Notes under the pieces: generated by a model | What the model saw: only the letters and a program-made list of their open reading frames with translations | The model's database searches: none | What the model was told of the DNA's origin: nothing | Made by a program: the position numbers and the translations under genes | Shown: piece by piece, positions 32,451 through 45,190 of the stretch | Numbering within the stretch: position 1 is the stretch's first letter | How the letters are laid out: the number at the start of each line of letters is the position of its first letter | Source of the DNA: Hirundichthys speculiger | Lineage: Eukaryota > Chordata > Actinopteri > Beloniformes > Exocoetidae | Direction: 5' to 3' | Assembly (NCBI GenBank): GCA_018398805.1 | Contig: JAGFBZ010000939.1 | Span: forward strand, 1,210,307-1,274,306 | DNA: 64,000 nt

Positions 32451-34080
32451 GAAAACATTCTGGAGATGTGGCCCAACAGACTCTGATGATGATCCGGACC
32501 GATGGATAAAGACTGATTTAGGATTAAAAAACAGAACAAAAGCCTCTCTGGTACCTTTACAATGGTAAAAGATGATTCAATGATGGCGACCTCGTCTGTC
32601 TCTGGATGGATCTTCTCATCATGGACCTCTGTTTCCTTCATCCCCAGTAACTTCAGAACTTTGTTTTTGTTAGATATCTCAAGCTTGTTTTTAAAGAAGT
32701 TCTTATGCAGTAACATTTATCTATTTAACCCGAAAAGACATCTTGTGCAGCTTTGTTTTTTTTCTGGTGTAAAATGAAGGATAAATATATTTTCATCTCA
32801 TGCAATGTTTCAAGTCTGTGAGTTTAAGTCCATTATGTGACATAAATATGAAGAAAGAAAGTTAAAAAATAACCTACTTGTGACAGATTCATTTCCTGTT
32901 GGAGCAGAAGAACATTTTTAGGGGCATGAACGAAGAATCCATGCATGAATTTAGAACTTCTGCACATGTCAGGTGTAATTCAGGTAGCTTCGATCTATTG
33001 TCGTCACCAAAGGCTCTGAGGAACTGTGACAACCTTTCTCTCTGAAGTTTCACAAAAAACAAAACAAATAATGCAGAAAATAATAAGCAAAACAATATGT
33101 CATGAAATAAGAATCTAAGGGCGGAACATGTAAAATTACAATGGTAAGAGAGGACAAAATGTTAATGTAAATGTCAGGTATATTTTTACAGTCAGGCTGA
33201 GGATTTTTTACTCCAGCGGTCGATCCGAGTCCTTCCAGCAGCTTTGGAAGAGGAACATGTGACTCTCTGTGGTATCACAGTTGTCAGAGCTCTATCATCT
33301 CCTCCCTGTGAGAGGACAGAGAGGTGAAGAGTCACATGACAGCAAACTTCAGTCATTTCAGATACAAGAAGAAAATCTCCAGTCTTGTTCATCCAGAAAG
33401 GCTGTTTGTCTCCCTCTAGTGGACAGAAGAAGAAACCGCTGATTTCTGTTTGTATTATTCAGTTTTAATGTGCTGCTGTAACTGTGTTTATGATGACCGT
33501 CCTCTGTATCATTTCAATATGACACCACATAAATAAATGATCATAGTTTACTGATATTTGATTAATATCAGTCCTATAAACACAATGGCAGCTTCAATAT
33601 CAAACCATGTACCTCAGTTTATTACATATCTTAAAAGAAACAACAACTCACTAACTGCTCAATTTTAGACTCATCACTCTAGACAAGTGATAGACAAGTG
33701 ACTAAAATAATTGAATACTTGAAAATGTATTGGTCTCTGATTTGTTCAGATTCTTTTGTAACTTGTTTCTATATGTATTTCTGCAGAGATGCTCTATAGG
33801 TTGCCAACAGATCCTGAAAGTCTGCTTTAAGTCAAGCTGCTCACCATCGCGAAATGTTTTGCAACAGATGACATATCCCAAATCTTGACTATGCATAGGT
33901 ATTTGAAAGACATCATAATAAGCATTATCAATACAGCACTAAATGTAAAATAACATTGTTGACTTTCAAACTGATTACGTATTAGCTGGTATCGCTGCTA
34001 CTTAAAGGCCATTGTTGATTTATATTTGATTAAAACACTAAAAAGTCTGTTTCTCTGGTTAGTCACCAGTGGTTTTTTTT
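32451..34080. other. RIPOR3 3' flank, no gene recognised
   Basis: Probably contains the 3' untranslated region. AATAAA is at 33532-33537 after unique, moderately AT-rich sequence. No other gene, RNA or clear repeat was identified. Confidence 0.5.
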
Positions 34081-34110
34081 ATATATATGAAATTAATATT
34101 ATTTCATATA

Positions 34111-34448
34111 TATGGTGGCTTGGTGGTCAGCACTGTTTGCCTCACAGCTAGAAGGTTCCTGGTTCGAACCACAGCAGGGGTCTTTCTGTGTGGAGTTTCC
34201 ATGTTCTCCCTGTGCTAGCATGGCTTTCCTCCGGGTACTATGGCTTCCTCCATCAGTCCAAAGACATGCCTGTCAGGTTGATTGGTGGTTCTAAATTACC
34301 CGTAGGAGTGATTGTGAGTGTGCATGGTTGTCTACGTGTGGCCCTGCGATGGACTGGCGACCTGTCCAGGTGGACCCCTGCCTTTAGACCTGAAGTGAGC
34401 TGGGATAGACTCCGGCAGATCCCCGTGACCCTGCAGAGGATTAAGTGG
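34111..34448 (+). mobile_element. V-SINE, tRNA-derived
   Basis: The tRNA-like head has an A-box-like tggcttggtgg and a B-box ggttcgaacc. It is followed by the central domain that defines V-SINEs (tttctgtgtggagtttccat, gttctccctgtg, tcctccgggtac) and a tail with gcgatggactggcgacctgt and gagctgggatagactcc. It shows about 10-15% difference from remembered consensus sequences, so it is not recent. Confidence 0.85.
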
Positions 34449-34455
34449 GTTTATA

Positions 34456-34700
34456 TCAGGGGTCGACAACGTTTACTATCAAAAGAGCCATTTTATGCCC
34501 CTCTCCCCTTAATAAAATTCATCTGGAGCCGCAAAACTTTATTTGACCCTTAAAATGAAGATAGTGTATAAAGTTTTATATCTAGTTATTCTGTATTCAG
34601 AGGGATTTGAATCAACCCAAAAGTTTATTCCCAGTATGTTTGGCAGTTTTTAAAGTTTTTAATGCAAAAGGTCATACAATATACTAATTAAAGTTTCATT
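34456..34700 (+). mobile_element. hAT-type MITE (CAGGGGTCGGCAAC end)
   Basis: Starts caggggtcgacaacgtttac. Its body is the reverse complement of 15350-15598, including attctgtattcagagggatt. Right boundary approximate. Confidence 0.7.
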
Positions 34701-35324
34701 TCCAATTTTCTTTGTCATCCACTGTAAAAGAACTATAGTTTGTTGCATTTATGAAATTATAATAGAACAAACAGAAAACTGTTAACATTTTATTGCTGTT
34801 TTTACCTGTTATAACAAAGGTAAACCTCAAACTCTTGTCAAGACTGTTATTGGCTGCTGCTGTACTGTATGTTTGGGAGCTGAGCCAAGACAATTTCTAT
34901 CAACTTGTTGACATGGAAGTTAATATATTTAATATTGAATCTTTTGAATGAGGAGAAAAAAAACACTGGCATGTGTAGAGCTACTTTGGAATAAAACAAA
35001 GAACCATGCAGGTTCATTTGAGTCATTCCCTTGCTTGTAAAACATTATCAAATAAAAATTAGCCCACTTAAAATAAATAAATGTATAGCTGCAGCTTAAT
35101 AACTTAAACAAATATAAATGTAAAACAAGGCCAGTTTGTATTTAATTATGTCCATTTCAGTGTGTTGTCATCCTCTTGTTTTCTCCTCAGCCACGTACAA
35201 CAATCAGCCATCGAGCCTGAACATAAAACATTTGTTGTAGTTCCTGCTGGAGAAAACCTGCTCACATCAGTATGTGGATCCAAAGATTGACAGAACTCCA
35301 AAAGAAAACGTCTTCTTGTTCATA

Positions 35325-35575
35325 TAGATAGATAGATAAACTTTATTACAGACTCAAGGTCCAAAAAGCACACATAAAAACACACCAACATTAATTTAAA
35401 AGACAACTGTGTCTCCAGAGCTCAGACTATAGCACTAAACATAATATTTGATAGCAGCAGACTGTAAAGAGTTCACTCACGCTGCCACAAACATTTCACT
35501 GGCACTAGTCCATCGCGGTCTTTTTAAAAGTGTCCTTAGGGCATCATTATATGCCACTTGCAGGCTCTGATCATA
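35325..35575 (-). mobile_element. LINE 3' end with GATA tail, reversed
   Basis: atagatagatagataaactttatt followed by sequence typical of a reversed fish LINE 3' end. The clade is uncertain, and only a short piece is present. Confidence 0.4.
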
Positions 35576-36580
35576 TCAGTGTCGGGAATGACATTCATGT
35601 TTCAAAGTCAAGTTTGTCGGATTTGGGAAGGTTTCCGATGTCGCTCCTTTTGTGTGTTCAGGGGTGATAGTAAAAAAAAATCCTGAGCCTGAGCTTTTTT
35701 CCCTGGGAGGTAAGCGAGCCCCTAAGCCAAGATATATGCCCCGATCAACACAATTGTCATTTTTTGTCCTCTTCAAGTGTAAGTCTGGTGTAAATTGACC
35801 CGTGGTCCTGTTGTTCAAGCTCACCACATGCAGCCCATAGAAAACAGAATGAGACAATCGAACAACATAGGCCAGGGGTGTGATTCCCTGGGACAACATT
35901 TTGATAAATAGTTCATTAAATTGAATATTCTGATGACTTTTGTAGATTTTCCAGACATGAGATGAACAAACCCAATACAAGCCTATATTACAGTAGCATC
36001 TTAATTGTGGAGAGCATCAGAGCTCTTGGGACCCTGGGCCTGGTAGGCCTGTTCAGTAATCCATCCCTGCTTTTAACTAGTCACTTACCTGCATGCATAT
36101 TGCTTGTATAGCACACTGATACTACGGATACTACAGCCATACTAAAAAAGGTCAATGGGTGACAATTATAATACTCAAAAGTAAACTAGAAATTGAATGA
36201 ATCAATGAATATTGGATTTGTTTACAGTATTGATTAGGAGCCAAACCATTGACAAAAGGGCATGAGCAAGGAGACATTCAATTTTCTGAAAAATATGCAC
36301 CATTTATTCTAAATATTTTTTGAAAGAGCTACAGTGCAACAAACAAGTGAAATTAAGAGAACAATAAGTCTCAAGCATTTAAAGTGCTTCAAGACAATTT
36401 GATATTAAGAGAACTATAAGTAGCAATCATTTAAAGTGCTTCAAGGACTAAAAAACAATGAGAAATAAATAAAATAAAATAAAAAAATAAAAAATAAGCA
36501 AATACAGTTTACTACACAAAACCTTACACAACACTCAACATTTGTTCATTCAAAATAAGTTGCTAATAAAACTGTAAGTT

Positions 36581-36800
36581 CAGTATAAATTGACCCATAG
36601 CCCTGTTGTATAAGCTCACCACATGCAGCCCACACACAAAAAATAATGAGACAATTTGGGACAATATGGGCCAAGTTATGTACAGGCTGCTTAAAGCAGA
36701 CCCATAACTTGGCCTATGTTGTTCGATTGTCTCATTCTGTGTTCTATGGGCTGCATGTGGTGAGCTTATACAACAGAACCATAGGTCAATTTACACCAGA
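36581..36800. repeat. About 100-bp imperfect inverted repeat, 22-bp spacer
   Basis: Left arm 36581-36680 (aaattgacccatag, gctcaccacatgcagccc, gggccaagttatg) and right arm 36703-36800 (cataacttggcc, gggctgcatgtggtgagc, ctatggg) are reverse complements. A third copy in the left-arm orientation is at 35783-35875. Confidence 0.85.
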
Positions 36801-36844
36801 CTTACACTTTAAGAGGACAATAAATAGCAATAATTTAAAGTGCT

Positions 36845-37312
36845 TCAAGAACTGAAAAACAATGTTTTTGTCCGTGGCCTCATCAATGTTGAGTGAAAAC
36901 ATGTTATCGTGACGAGTGGACGAGTGATAGTAAACGACAGATCATTCTCGGCAATAAAGGAGCACAGCCGAATTTTTAAATCAGCCATGCGATCTGTCAT
37001 TGAGGGTTGGATCTCTGCTGTGGCTGATGCCCCCGGCAAACGTGAAGTGTGTTGAATTGCTCTTGAAGCTGCTTGGTGACTAGCGTCTAACTCGTGCCGT
37101 GGCAGCACTTTTTTCCCACTAGTTCCATATAATATTTTCCTTGCGCACAAAGTGCAGAAACATGCTCCTGGTTGGCGAAGATTCTGGCACCAGCTCCCAA
37201 AGGGCTTTCCGTCTCTGCCTACCTCCTCAATCCAAGACCAACGCCATTTGTTTTTTATATCTTTGTCAACAACTTTGGTGTCTTCCCCTGGCTTCATAAA
37301 ATTGCACTCCAT
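36845..37312 (-). pseudogene. hAT-like transposase N-terminal remnant
   Basis: A 155-codon frame beginning MECNFMKPGEDTKVVDKDIK with WRWSWIEE, a CFCTLC pair of cysteines and a later His (LPRHELDASHQ), then MADLKIRLCSFIAENDLSF. This is the zinc-finger plus start of the catalytic region found in large fish hAT-derived genes. It ends soon after without catalytic residues. It could be part of a larger, decayed host-like gene, but no continuation is seen. Confidence 0.5.
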
Positions 37313-37411
37313 GCCTCCACGCTGCCAAACACATTCCTAATGTGTACACAAACACAAATGCACGTGAAGTGACTGCTGAATGGTCTGAGGCCGTTGACTC
37401 GCTGTTTTGGT

Positions 37412-38432
37412 CATAGACATATATAGACATAGACGCCGCATCGAACGCTACTCCCTACTGGCGCTGACGAGATTTGGGGCCGCCATCTTGGACCGGTCAC
37501 CCGCTCCGCTCAGTGTTATTTGTTTGGCAGGTGTGCCGTCAATGTATTTAATCATACCTCACGAAACGAACTGATTTTCATATATATATTTATATAATAT
37601 AATATAATTATAAATATAATTATATTGCATATAGCAATATAATTATATTTCTAAAATAGCAATTCTTGTGTCAGTTGTAATCTAAGTCAGTGTTATGGAA
37701 TATGATTTATCAAGTCTCAGTTCATAGCCGGGTGAACAATAAACATACTGTAGCATTGTTAACTGCCATTAGCTTAGCGTCGTTTCATTAACGTTACGGT
37801 AACAAAGGATCCTTGCTCCTTCTCAACTCTGGTAATATTCAATGAACAAAATACAACCAATATTATAGTAACCCACTGAGCAATAGACGTCTCGTTTAAG
37901 TTCACACACGAAATTCGCCCGTCTATAATCGGTCTATATTAACGCAAATCTATACGGTACAATTTAATCCATTAATAATTAAATACAAAATAAAACAATA
38001 GTAAATTGTATAAATATAAATCCAAATGCTGGATTAAAACATTTTTAACAGTCATTGATCAATGTACAATGTAGTTTAGATTTAGAAACGGCTAGACTAA
38101 AACTTTCATTTAGACCAGTGGTAGACCGATTTTAGCCCAGACGTTTAGGGACCGTTAGACGTTTATTAGACATTTATTAGACGTCTTTTAGACCGAAAAA
38201 TATGTTAAATCTTACTTGTGAAAAGTAATCCCCTGAGCCCTGCTTCTGATGGTCCGCCGACTGGAGCAGGAATATCCCACTCAATGTTCAGGCATGTTCT
38301 CTCACTTGTGCTGCGACTCGACGTACGGTAATACTACTACGGTTATAATCCCAGAGAATGACCGGTCAAGATGGCGGCCGAATTTCTCGTTCCAAACAGC
38401 CAATGCGGCGTCTATCTCTATATATGTCTATG
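37412..38432. mobile_element. 1.02-kb MITE with 8-bp duplication GTTTTGGT
   Basis: The ends are CATAGACATATATAGACATA and its inverted partner at 38432 (tatatatgtctatg read outward). The inverted similarity extends about 80 bp and includes gccgccatcttgg and gacgccgcat. GTTTTGGT is duplicated exactly at 37404-37411 and 38433-38440. No coding frame is recognised; the 8-bp duplication suits hAT. Confidence 0.88.
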
Positions 38433-38772
38433 GTTTTGGTAGGAAACAGATCCAGGGCGAGAGAGAGTCCGTCGAAATAAAAGCACCAATAAAAAAACAC
38501 CTAATAAAATACGGTGAAACTCTTTCATTTCAGGAATATAATTTACAGGAAAGTCCAAGAGCCATTAAGTTGACCGTTTGCTTTTATTGTATTACAAGTT
38601 AATGTCTATTTTATGCGTTTTATGTTGGTGAACACATTTATTTTGGTGATTTCCGTTAACAGCCTGGAGCCTGGTGACGCGAGGCTAGAATCAATCTGAT
38701 TGGCCAAAACCCAAGACCACCCCCTACACTATTACCGATTGGCTTAAGTATGGCTACTGGTGTAGTTTTGAG

Positions 38773-40424
38773 TAGAGCTGGGCGATACTGAGAATTTTGG
38801 TATCGATCCGATACCAAGTAAATACAGGGCCAGTATCGTCGATACCAATACCGATACCAATACTTTTTCATATTAAGCTCTGTCTGTCATGAAATTGCTG
38901 ACCTTTTTGTTAAAACTTACGATAGAATTTTAGCAAACTTTATAGGTGACAGCAAAATACTTTATTGTCACAATTAACATTTTTGTTTTGAAACGATGGA
39001 ACAGTAATAATCAAAGTTTTCCTTAACATTAGGAAATAAAAAATTTTTTAAGGAATAAAAGGCAAAACCACAATACAAAATAGAATTGTTCTTCAGAAAA
39101 ATACAAAAATAAGGAATTTTCTTCCTTTCAGAACAAATTGTTTTTTAAAGACTGAATGATTAATGTTGTTCTTGAAATTGAATATAACTGGACTTTGATG
39201 GTTATGCAGTTATTTACATCATTAATGCAGTTATTGAACTACATGGTTGTTGCTGATTCACTGAGTCATAGTCTCAGATTTTAAGAGAATACAGTTTATT
39301 AAATAGTACTATACCTTAATCCTAAATAACATGGAAACCTGACACGTACCTTGCCTTAAATATGATACCATACTTCCTAAAAAAGATTGAATAATTTAAA
39401 TGTTTAACAATACAGTAAAATGTTATGTCTGTGTGACTTTTTTTTTCTATAATAGTTGTTCAATAAAAAGTTGTTTTATGAATAACCTTATTGCCTTCAT
39501 CATATCTTTATTTTTCCAAAAATGATATGTGAAACATAGGGGTTGTCTTTTAATCAGTCGTCCTGTATTCAGGCCAATACAGTGTGTACTTGTGTAATTT
39601 TGTTTGCACTGTGTGCACTTTCCTGTTGCTTTAACTATATAAATTTCCCTGTTGTGGGATAAATAAAGGATTATATTAATTTTATTCTATCTTAGATAAC
39701 ACCTTTCTTACAAGGTCTTAATTATATATATAATTTTTGCTGGCTCTAGTAACATATGATTTAAGTAACATACTTTGAAAGTTTATATGAATTGATGCTG
39801 AAGATGACCACTCTGATCTACCTGGATCCTCTGTTGGACTGAAAAGCGTCTGCCAGTGACTTTTGTTTCAGGGTTGAAGGTTTGTCTGGGTCAGGGATGG
39901 AGGATGTCTCTCCTCTTCTCTCCGTTTCTGTGTTTCAAGCGCATTGTTTTTCATGTGCTTGTATAAATTTTTGGTGTTTCCACTGTATTTTACGGACTTT
40001 TTACAAACTACACAACTTGCCGTTGTTTCGTTTTCACGATTAAAATAGAGCCAAACCGCGCTCCTTTCCCTTTCTGCCATCCTGGATTCTTCTGCTCTGT
40101 TGTCCCTCTCTGTGCTGTCTGTGTTTCGATGAGGGGGGAGAGAGCGCTGAGTGGTTGGGTCCGGGGGGAGGGGCCAGGCTGAGTACCTGAATGTTTGCCA
40201 CCACGTGACGGTACCGTGAAAGACCAGACGAGAGGGGAGGGGGAGGAGGACACAGCGACAGCATCTCAGGTTCAGAGTTCAATGAATTCATACTTTGCAG
40301 CAGTCAGCGCTCATGTAAGAGAAGAAAAGTTTGAGGATCGATCTTTTTACACGAGTATCATTTGATATCAATACCAGCGTTGGTATCGATATTATCGATA
40401 TTTAGATCGATCCGCCCACCTCTA
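38773..40424. mobile_element. 1.65-kb hAT element with BED-finger remnant
   Basis: The ends TAGAGCTGGGCGATAC and, outward on the right, ccgcccacctcta are inverted. GTTTTGAG is duplicated at 38765-38772 and 40425-40432. Only a BED zinc-finger coding piece remains of the transposase; the AT-rich centre is non-coding. Confidence 0.9.
39868..40080 (-). pseudogene. BED zinc-finger fragment of hAT (ZBED-like) transposase
   Basis: Seventy codons from MAERERSAVWLYFNREN. It shows the BED pattern: aromatic W-YF, then CVVCKKSV (Cys-x2-Cys), and KNLYKHMKNN with the first His of the His pair. The usual second His is not at its normal place, and the frame ends with no catalytic domain. Known role of the family domain: binding the transposon ends. 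Confidence 0.75.
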
Positions 40425-40639
40425 GTTTTGAGTGAAATCGCCTCTCGGATCTACGTGAACGGCAAACCTGATTTTATTTATTTTTTCTCGCAAACACCTC
40501 GGTATGCCGGAAATCCGGCGTGACGCCGGAGTGCTATCACCCCTGTGTGTTACACCACGACAGCACACTGATGTGGTGCAGGAAATTTTTCTTTTATTTT
40601 TTACGCCGGTACATGAGGAACACAAAGATGTCTGGCGCT

Positions 40640-41640
40640 AGTCACCGAACGCGCGCTCGCCCCTAGACATAATAAGTGAGTAGACCCCGCTACCACCTAT
40701 TGGCGCTGACGAGAAATGCAGCCGCCATCTTGGACCGGTCGTCCGCCTCACTATGAACCGGTGCATTAAATCAGTTATACTTCGCCAAATACTAAACGTG
40801 AATTTTTCACTGCAAACGTCATACATAGAATCCATTTTTTTGGAGCGTTCTCAAATATTCAGATAGGATCGACAGAAATAGAATATATCCTAATGTCCAA
40901 TTTAGGTGTTGAATTATTTGCATTTTGCAAAATAAACATATAATACAGTAATTTGAAATCACCATTATACAAACAGAAAATAAAGTTAAAACTAATAAAT
41001 GATTTATCTAAAAAATATTAATAATAATGGATGTTACATTTTGGTAGCACAATTATTAACCAATCAAGAAAGAGCCTATAAGATTAAATAACAATCAAGA
41101 ATCTATCAAGGTTTCTGCTTTGTCTCAATAATTACTGTAAACTGGTGGTCTTAATATTTTAATACATACATACATACATACATACTCAAGTTTAACACAA
41201 CAGAGGACAGCGCTAAAAGCCCTGAAAGAGGACTGTCTTTGAATATTTTTTTCAGACACTGTTTTTTTGGAGATCAAGAGTGGTGAGTTTGGCAATGTGG
41301 CGAAGCCTTATTTTTAGAAAAACAGACACAACCAATGACACCAAATTAAAATGATGGTTGTCAATTTCAAACTGTGTCTCCTCAATGTGTTCCCCGAGAA
41401 GAAACACATCCTGGCATGGGGTGACGACTACCGGTTCTGCATTTTCTGCAGTGCTGCTGCAGTGAGCTGGGGCCTGGTGGGTGTGGGGGCCTTGGGGTGG
41501 GCTGGCCTCGCTGCGATTCTGGCCTTCTGGGTGCCATTACCTGGCCTCCCTGTCAGTGGACGTATGCCCTGGGGGTGTTTGCCCCTGGACCTTAGGCTCC
41601 TCTTGGGCCAGTCTGGTCCTGGGGGGGAGAGTTAGCTGGC
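40640..41640. other. MITE end fragment, microsatellite and GC-rich patch
   Basis: 40660-40760 (attggcgctgacgagaaatg, gccgccatcttggaccggtc) is a copy of the end of the MITE at 37412. 41160-41184 is a (CATA)n microsatellite. 41440-41640 is an unusually G-rich stretch with no recognised gene. Confidence 0.55.
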
Positions 41641-42091
41641 GTTTTCTCACCTGCAGGAAGATTTGAGATGGACTAAGATAATGATGGTGGTGATGGTAAA
41701 AGTGGTGACAATTTCTCTGGTACTTTGGTCACCTTCAATAGTAGTAGTAATAGGTATTATTGATATAATTATTCTTATTCTGGTTTTCATGAACCGGAGG
41801 CCAAAACTACATTTATTTACCAACATTGATAGTCTAATAATCATAATAGGAATGTTAATTTAGATAAGTGTATGCTTGTATATATAGATGTGGCATGCAT
41901 GCATAGAATCACTAATACATATGTACATTTTTGTAAACGTCTGTGTTTAGGTATATAAAAGCATCTTTTGTTCATACTTAAAGAATGCTTAAAGATTGCT
42001 AACAATAAAAATGCTCTATCCATAATATTTGTTACATGTTGCTTCATGGTATAGATGATAAAGTTATAAGATGTACACATGGGTATTTATT

Positions 42092-42700
42092 AGGCCTGGG
42101 CAACGATTAAAAATTTTAATCGTGATTAATCGCATGATTTCCCTGATTAATCAAGATTAATCGCATTGTTTATGGAAAATCAAATAATGAATTCAAATGT
42201 AGTGTATAGGTCACTTTTATTTAAATGTTCTGCTGCCATATGAACTAAAGTGCCATAACATTTGTTGTTCAAACACTTTTAACATCAGCACTTGTCAGTA
42301 ACACATATTTAGTGTAAATCTCATCTTAATGTCATCACAGGATGACATTAATGTCATCCTGTTTTTATAAAAAATAAAAAAAAGTCTACCAACAAAATCC
42401 TTAGCCACAATCAGAACATTAAAACAGGTAATTTTTGAGGTAACAGCAGAAACTTTTAACGGGGAGTTCAACTTGTCAGTTGTTACAAATAACCTTGTTT
42501 CTGTCGAATCCTCCGTCTGGGAGAACTTTAACATAAAAATATCCATTTAAAAGTTCTGTAACTTTATCAATTTATAATTATCTGTGTATCAATTGTTTTT
42601 TTTTTCCATTTTCAATTGTCAATCAAAAATTAAAAAAAAAATAAAAAGTGACTTTTTTTATTTTGTTTTTCATTTTTTAATCTAACAGATTTAACAATCT
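42092..42700 (-). mobile_element. ATTAATCG-family hAT-like copy, reversed
   Basis: Starts taggcctgggcaacgattaa and continues as the reverse complement of 2300-2965, including the segment matching tctcccagacggaggattc. It lies 200 bp downstream of the odorant receptor stop codon. Confidence 0.75.
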
Positions 42701-42915
42701 AACAGATGAGAATTATATTTTGCATTAGAAGCTTGAAGTTATGTTGCTCATTTGGGAAAACTTCCACTAAAATCAGTCCAAACAGCAGTGCTGTGGTGTA
42801 GAATGAGACTGCATAAAATAGATGTGTCCATATTCCAGTGTTGTATCTTTAATGCACCAGAACACATTTACTCTCATCTCTTTTGTATCTACAGCAGCAT
42901 AAATATCACTGAACT

Positions 42916-43970
42916 CTACTGATTGTTATTTGCTCTAGTGGTACAGAGCAGATACTTTCTTAAATACTGTTTAAATGTGGCATCTCGTAGCCCGTACACG
43001 ATAGGACTGACGAACCTGGGGAGAACCTGGACGATGATGTAGCAGAGAAAAAGGATTTGTAAATAATATCTGGGGAACCATCGTACCAGAAACCTTTGTA
43101 AAAGAGGCCCGACATACGTTAACATGCACAACATTAGCTGAAATCCATGAAGCAGGATTGTGTTCCTGGCCTTCTTTAGTTTTCCATCCACTGAATGAGC
43201 TGATTTAGCAGCAAAGAAGATCCTGAAGTAGGTGTAGAGCAGCGTGAGCCAAACTCCACTGAGACAAAGTAGGTAAGAAACATCCCTTTTTTCTGAAATG
43301 ACTGGGTGTGTGAAGAGGTTATCCCTCTCACAAAATATTTTGGCATAAAATAACCGCACAGGTTCTGTTACCAGAGTAATAAAGATGTCGGGCATAATTG
43401 ATCCAGCACTCAAAACCCAAATACAACCGATCAGAATATATGTTCTTCTGATGGTACAGAGCTCACTGTGTCTCAGTGGCAAACAAATAGCGATGTAGCA
43501 TTCAACTGCCATTACAGCCAGATTTAACGGAGAGTTGAAGGTAGTGAGGATGGCAAAAGTGACAATGAAGCAACAGAGGGAAGCATTAATTTTGTTAAAG
43601 ACATAACTGAGGACAAACAGGCTGATAGTTACAATGAGCTGGATCATATCGTTGACTACCAGGTGGATGAACAAGATGTAACGAGGATTCATGTAAAATA
43701 TCTGGAAGAGCAGAAGAAGCAGATTGAAGATGTCTTTTAAAGATTTATTTTATCTAATCTTTTTTATAATTATCAAAATGGATCTGTAACTACGTGAAAG
43801 GTGACGACTCCAACCTGGTGCTTTCTGAAGGTGTGAACCAGTGTGCCGTTGACATAGTTGATGATCAGACCGAGAGCCACGACGAACACGTTCTTTGCCA
43901 CCGCGGTGCTCGTGGAGTCTCGAAACATCAGGCTGCTCGTCACGTTGATGTCGTAAGTTGATGAATTCAT
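42916..43970 (-). CDS. Odorant receptor 131-2-like, two exons
   Basis: Exon 1 is 43970-43815 (52 codons, MNSSTYDINVTSS to TFRKHQ). A 113-bp GT-AG intron (43814-43702) follows in phase 0, then exon 2 43701-42916 (IFYMNPRYILFIHLVVND to TRANNNQ-stop). The 313-residue product has the seven-helix pattern of a fish chemosensory GPCR. TM1 is around VFVVALGLIINYVNG; the TM3 end reads AVECYIAICLPLRH in place of the usual DRYVAIC; TM7 ends PIVYGLRD. N-terminal NST and NVT sites suit an extracellular end. No frame break is seen. NPRYILFIHLV-NDMIQL is typical of the teleost receptors named 131-2-like. It would signal through an olfactory G protein, by family knowledge; the ligand is unknown. No second receptor is visible. 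Confidence 0.9.
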
Positions 43971-44366
43971 GGAGGTGATGTCAGTGTTCTTGTCTATCGT
44001 AGAAAAGAGAATACAACAACAACAATAACAAGCCGTTTGTACATCTCCTTTCCAGTCCAGGAACCACTGACTGTGTTTTTACAACAGAAACAGCTTTCTC
44101 TCACAGCCACACACACATGAATTAGATCAATGTATTTATAGACTGAATTATTCCTAATAATAAATTCCTCCTAAAAAATTCACATTTTATTATAGTTAAT
44201 GTACATGAAGCCTAGGCAGGATTTAACAATTATCCTAAATAACACATTTCTGGAATATCAAATACTTGTGCTGTAATTTTTACTGTATTTATCGCAATAT
44301 GGTTTTGGAAATAAGATATTTAATGAAGAATTGAATGCGATGTTTTATAGATAAATATATAGAAAC

Positions 44367-45182
44367 TAGGGCTGTCAGTTGATTACATTTTTTAATCGCG
44401 AATAATCAAAAGAATTTCATTGTTAACTCACGATTAATCGTGCATTAATTGCATTTTTTTAATGTAATGTTTATCCATCCATTAATCATCTATACCCATT
44501 TTGCTCTATACAGGGTCACGGGGTTCTGCTTTTTTTTTTTTTAAGCCTTTAGTTTGAAAACCGGAAGTCCACCAATGCTGCCGTACTCTTTGGAACCTTA
44601 ATTTATCAGCTTTTTAGTGTATTTTGTCGAGGGGGCTGCTGCTTGACTGCAGTAATTTGCTGACGGTCCCTAAACTCCACGGCAGCAGCAGGTACTCAGA
44701 AGGACATTCAGCTGTTCCTGAGAGTTTTAACCACACCCACTGAGCCTGGAGGGTTGATCACACCGGTGAAATGTCTGACATACTTGTATCTACAAAATGA
44801 TACCAACCTGGATGAAATCGGTGCCGTTTTCATGACGCAATTAAAGTTTAAAGAGAAAAAAAACAAGCAATTTTCCCTCCCTGCGGTGGTAACTCAATTC
44901 ACAGTGACAGTAAATACTAATACCTTTTTTCTTCTCAACAGACCCATCTGGCAGCACCTTAAAGCTAAACTTGCCGTTCATAAGACCCTTTTCGGTCTCC
45001 GTGTCTGTCCCACACATTGACTGTAAATACACTTATTGGCTGAGGGTCATGTTTACAGAAAAAAAAAAAGGCATTAAACTGAATTTTGCGTCAACGTGTT
45101 GTTAACGCGTTATTAACACATTTTTAACGTGTTATTAACACATTATTAACGCATTATTAACATATTAACTTTGATAGCCCTA
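44367..45182. mobile_element. 816-bp hAT-like element upstream of odorant receptor
   Basis: The ends are TAGGGCTGTCA and TGATAGCCCTA. The flanks ATAGAAAC (44359-44366) and ACAGAAAC (45183-45190) match at 7 of 8 bases, so an aged 8-bp duplication is likely. Both ends are rich in attaatcg or attaacg motifs. No transposase. It sits about 400 bp upstream of the receptor start codon. Confidence 0.75.
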
Positions 45183-45190
45183 ACAGAAAC

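Noticed and set aside
41351..41635. 94-codon hydrophobic frame in a G-rich patch
   Set aside because: Composition-driven; no splice partners, no family match, and no similar frame nearby.
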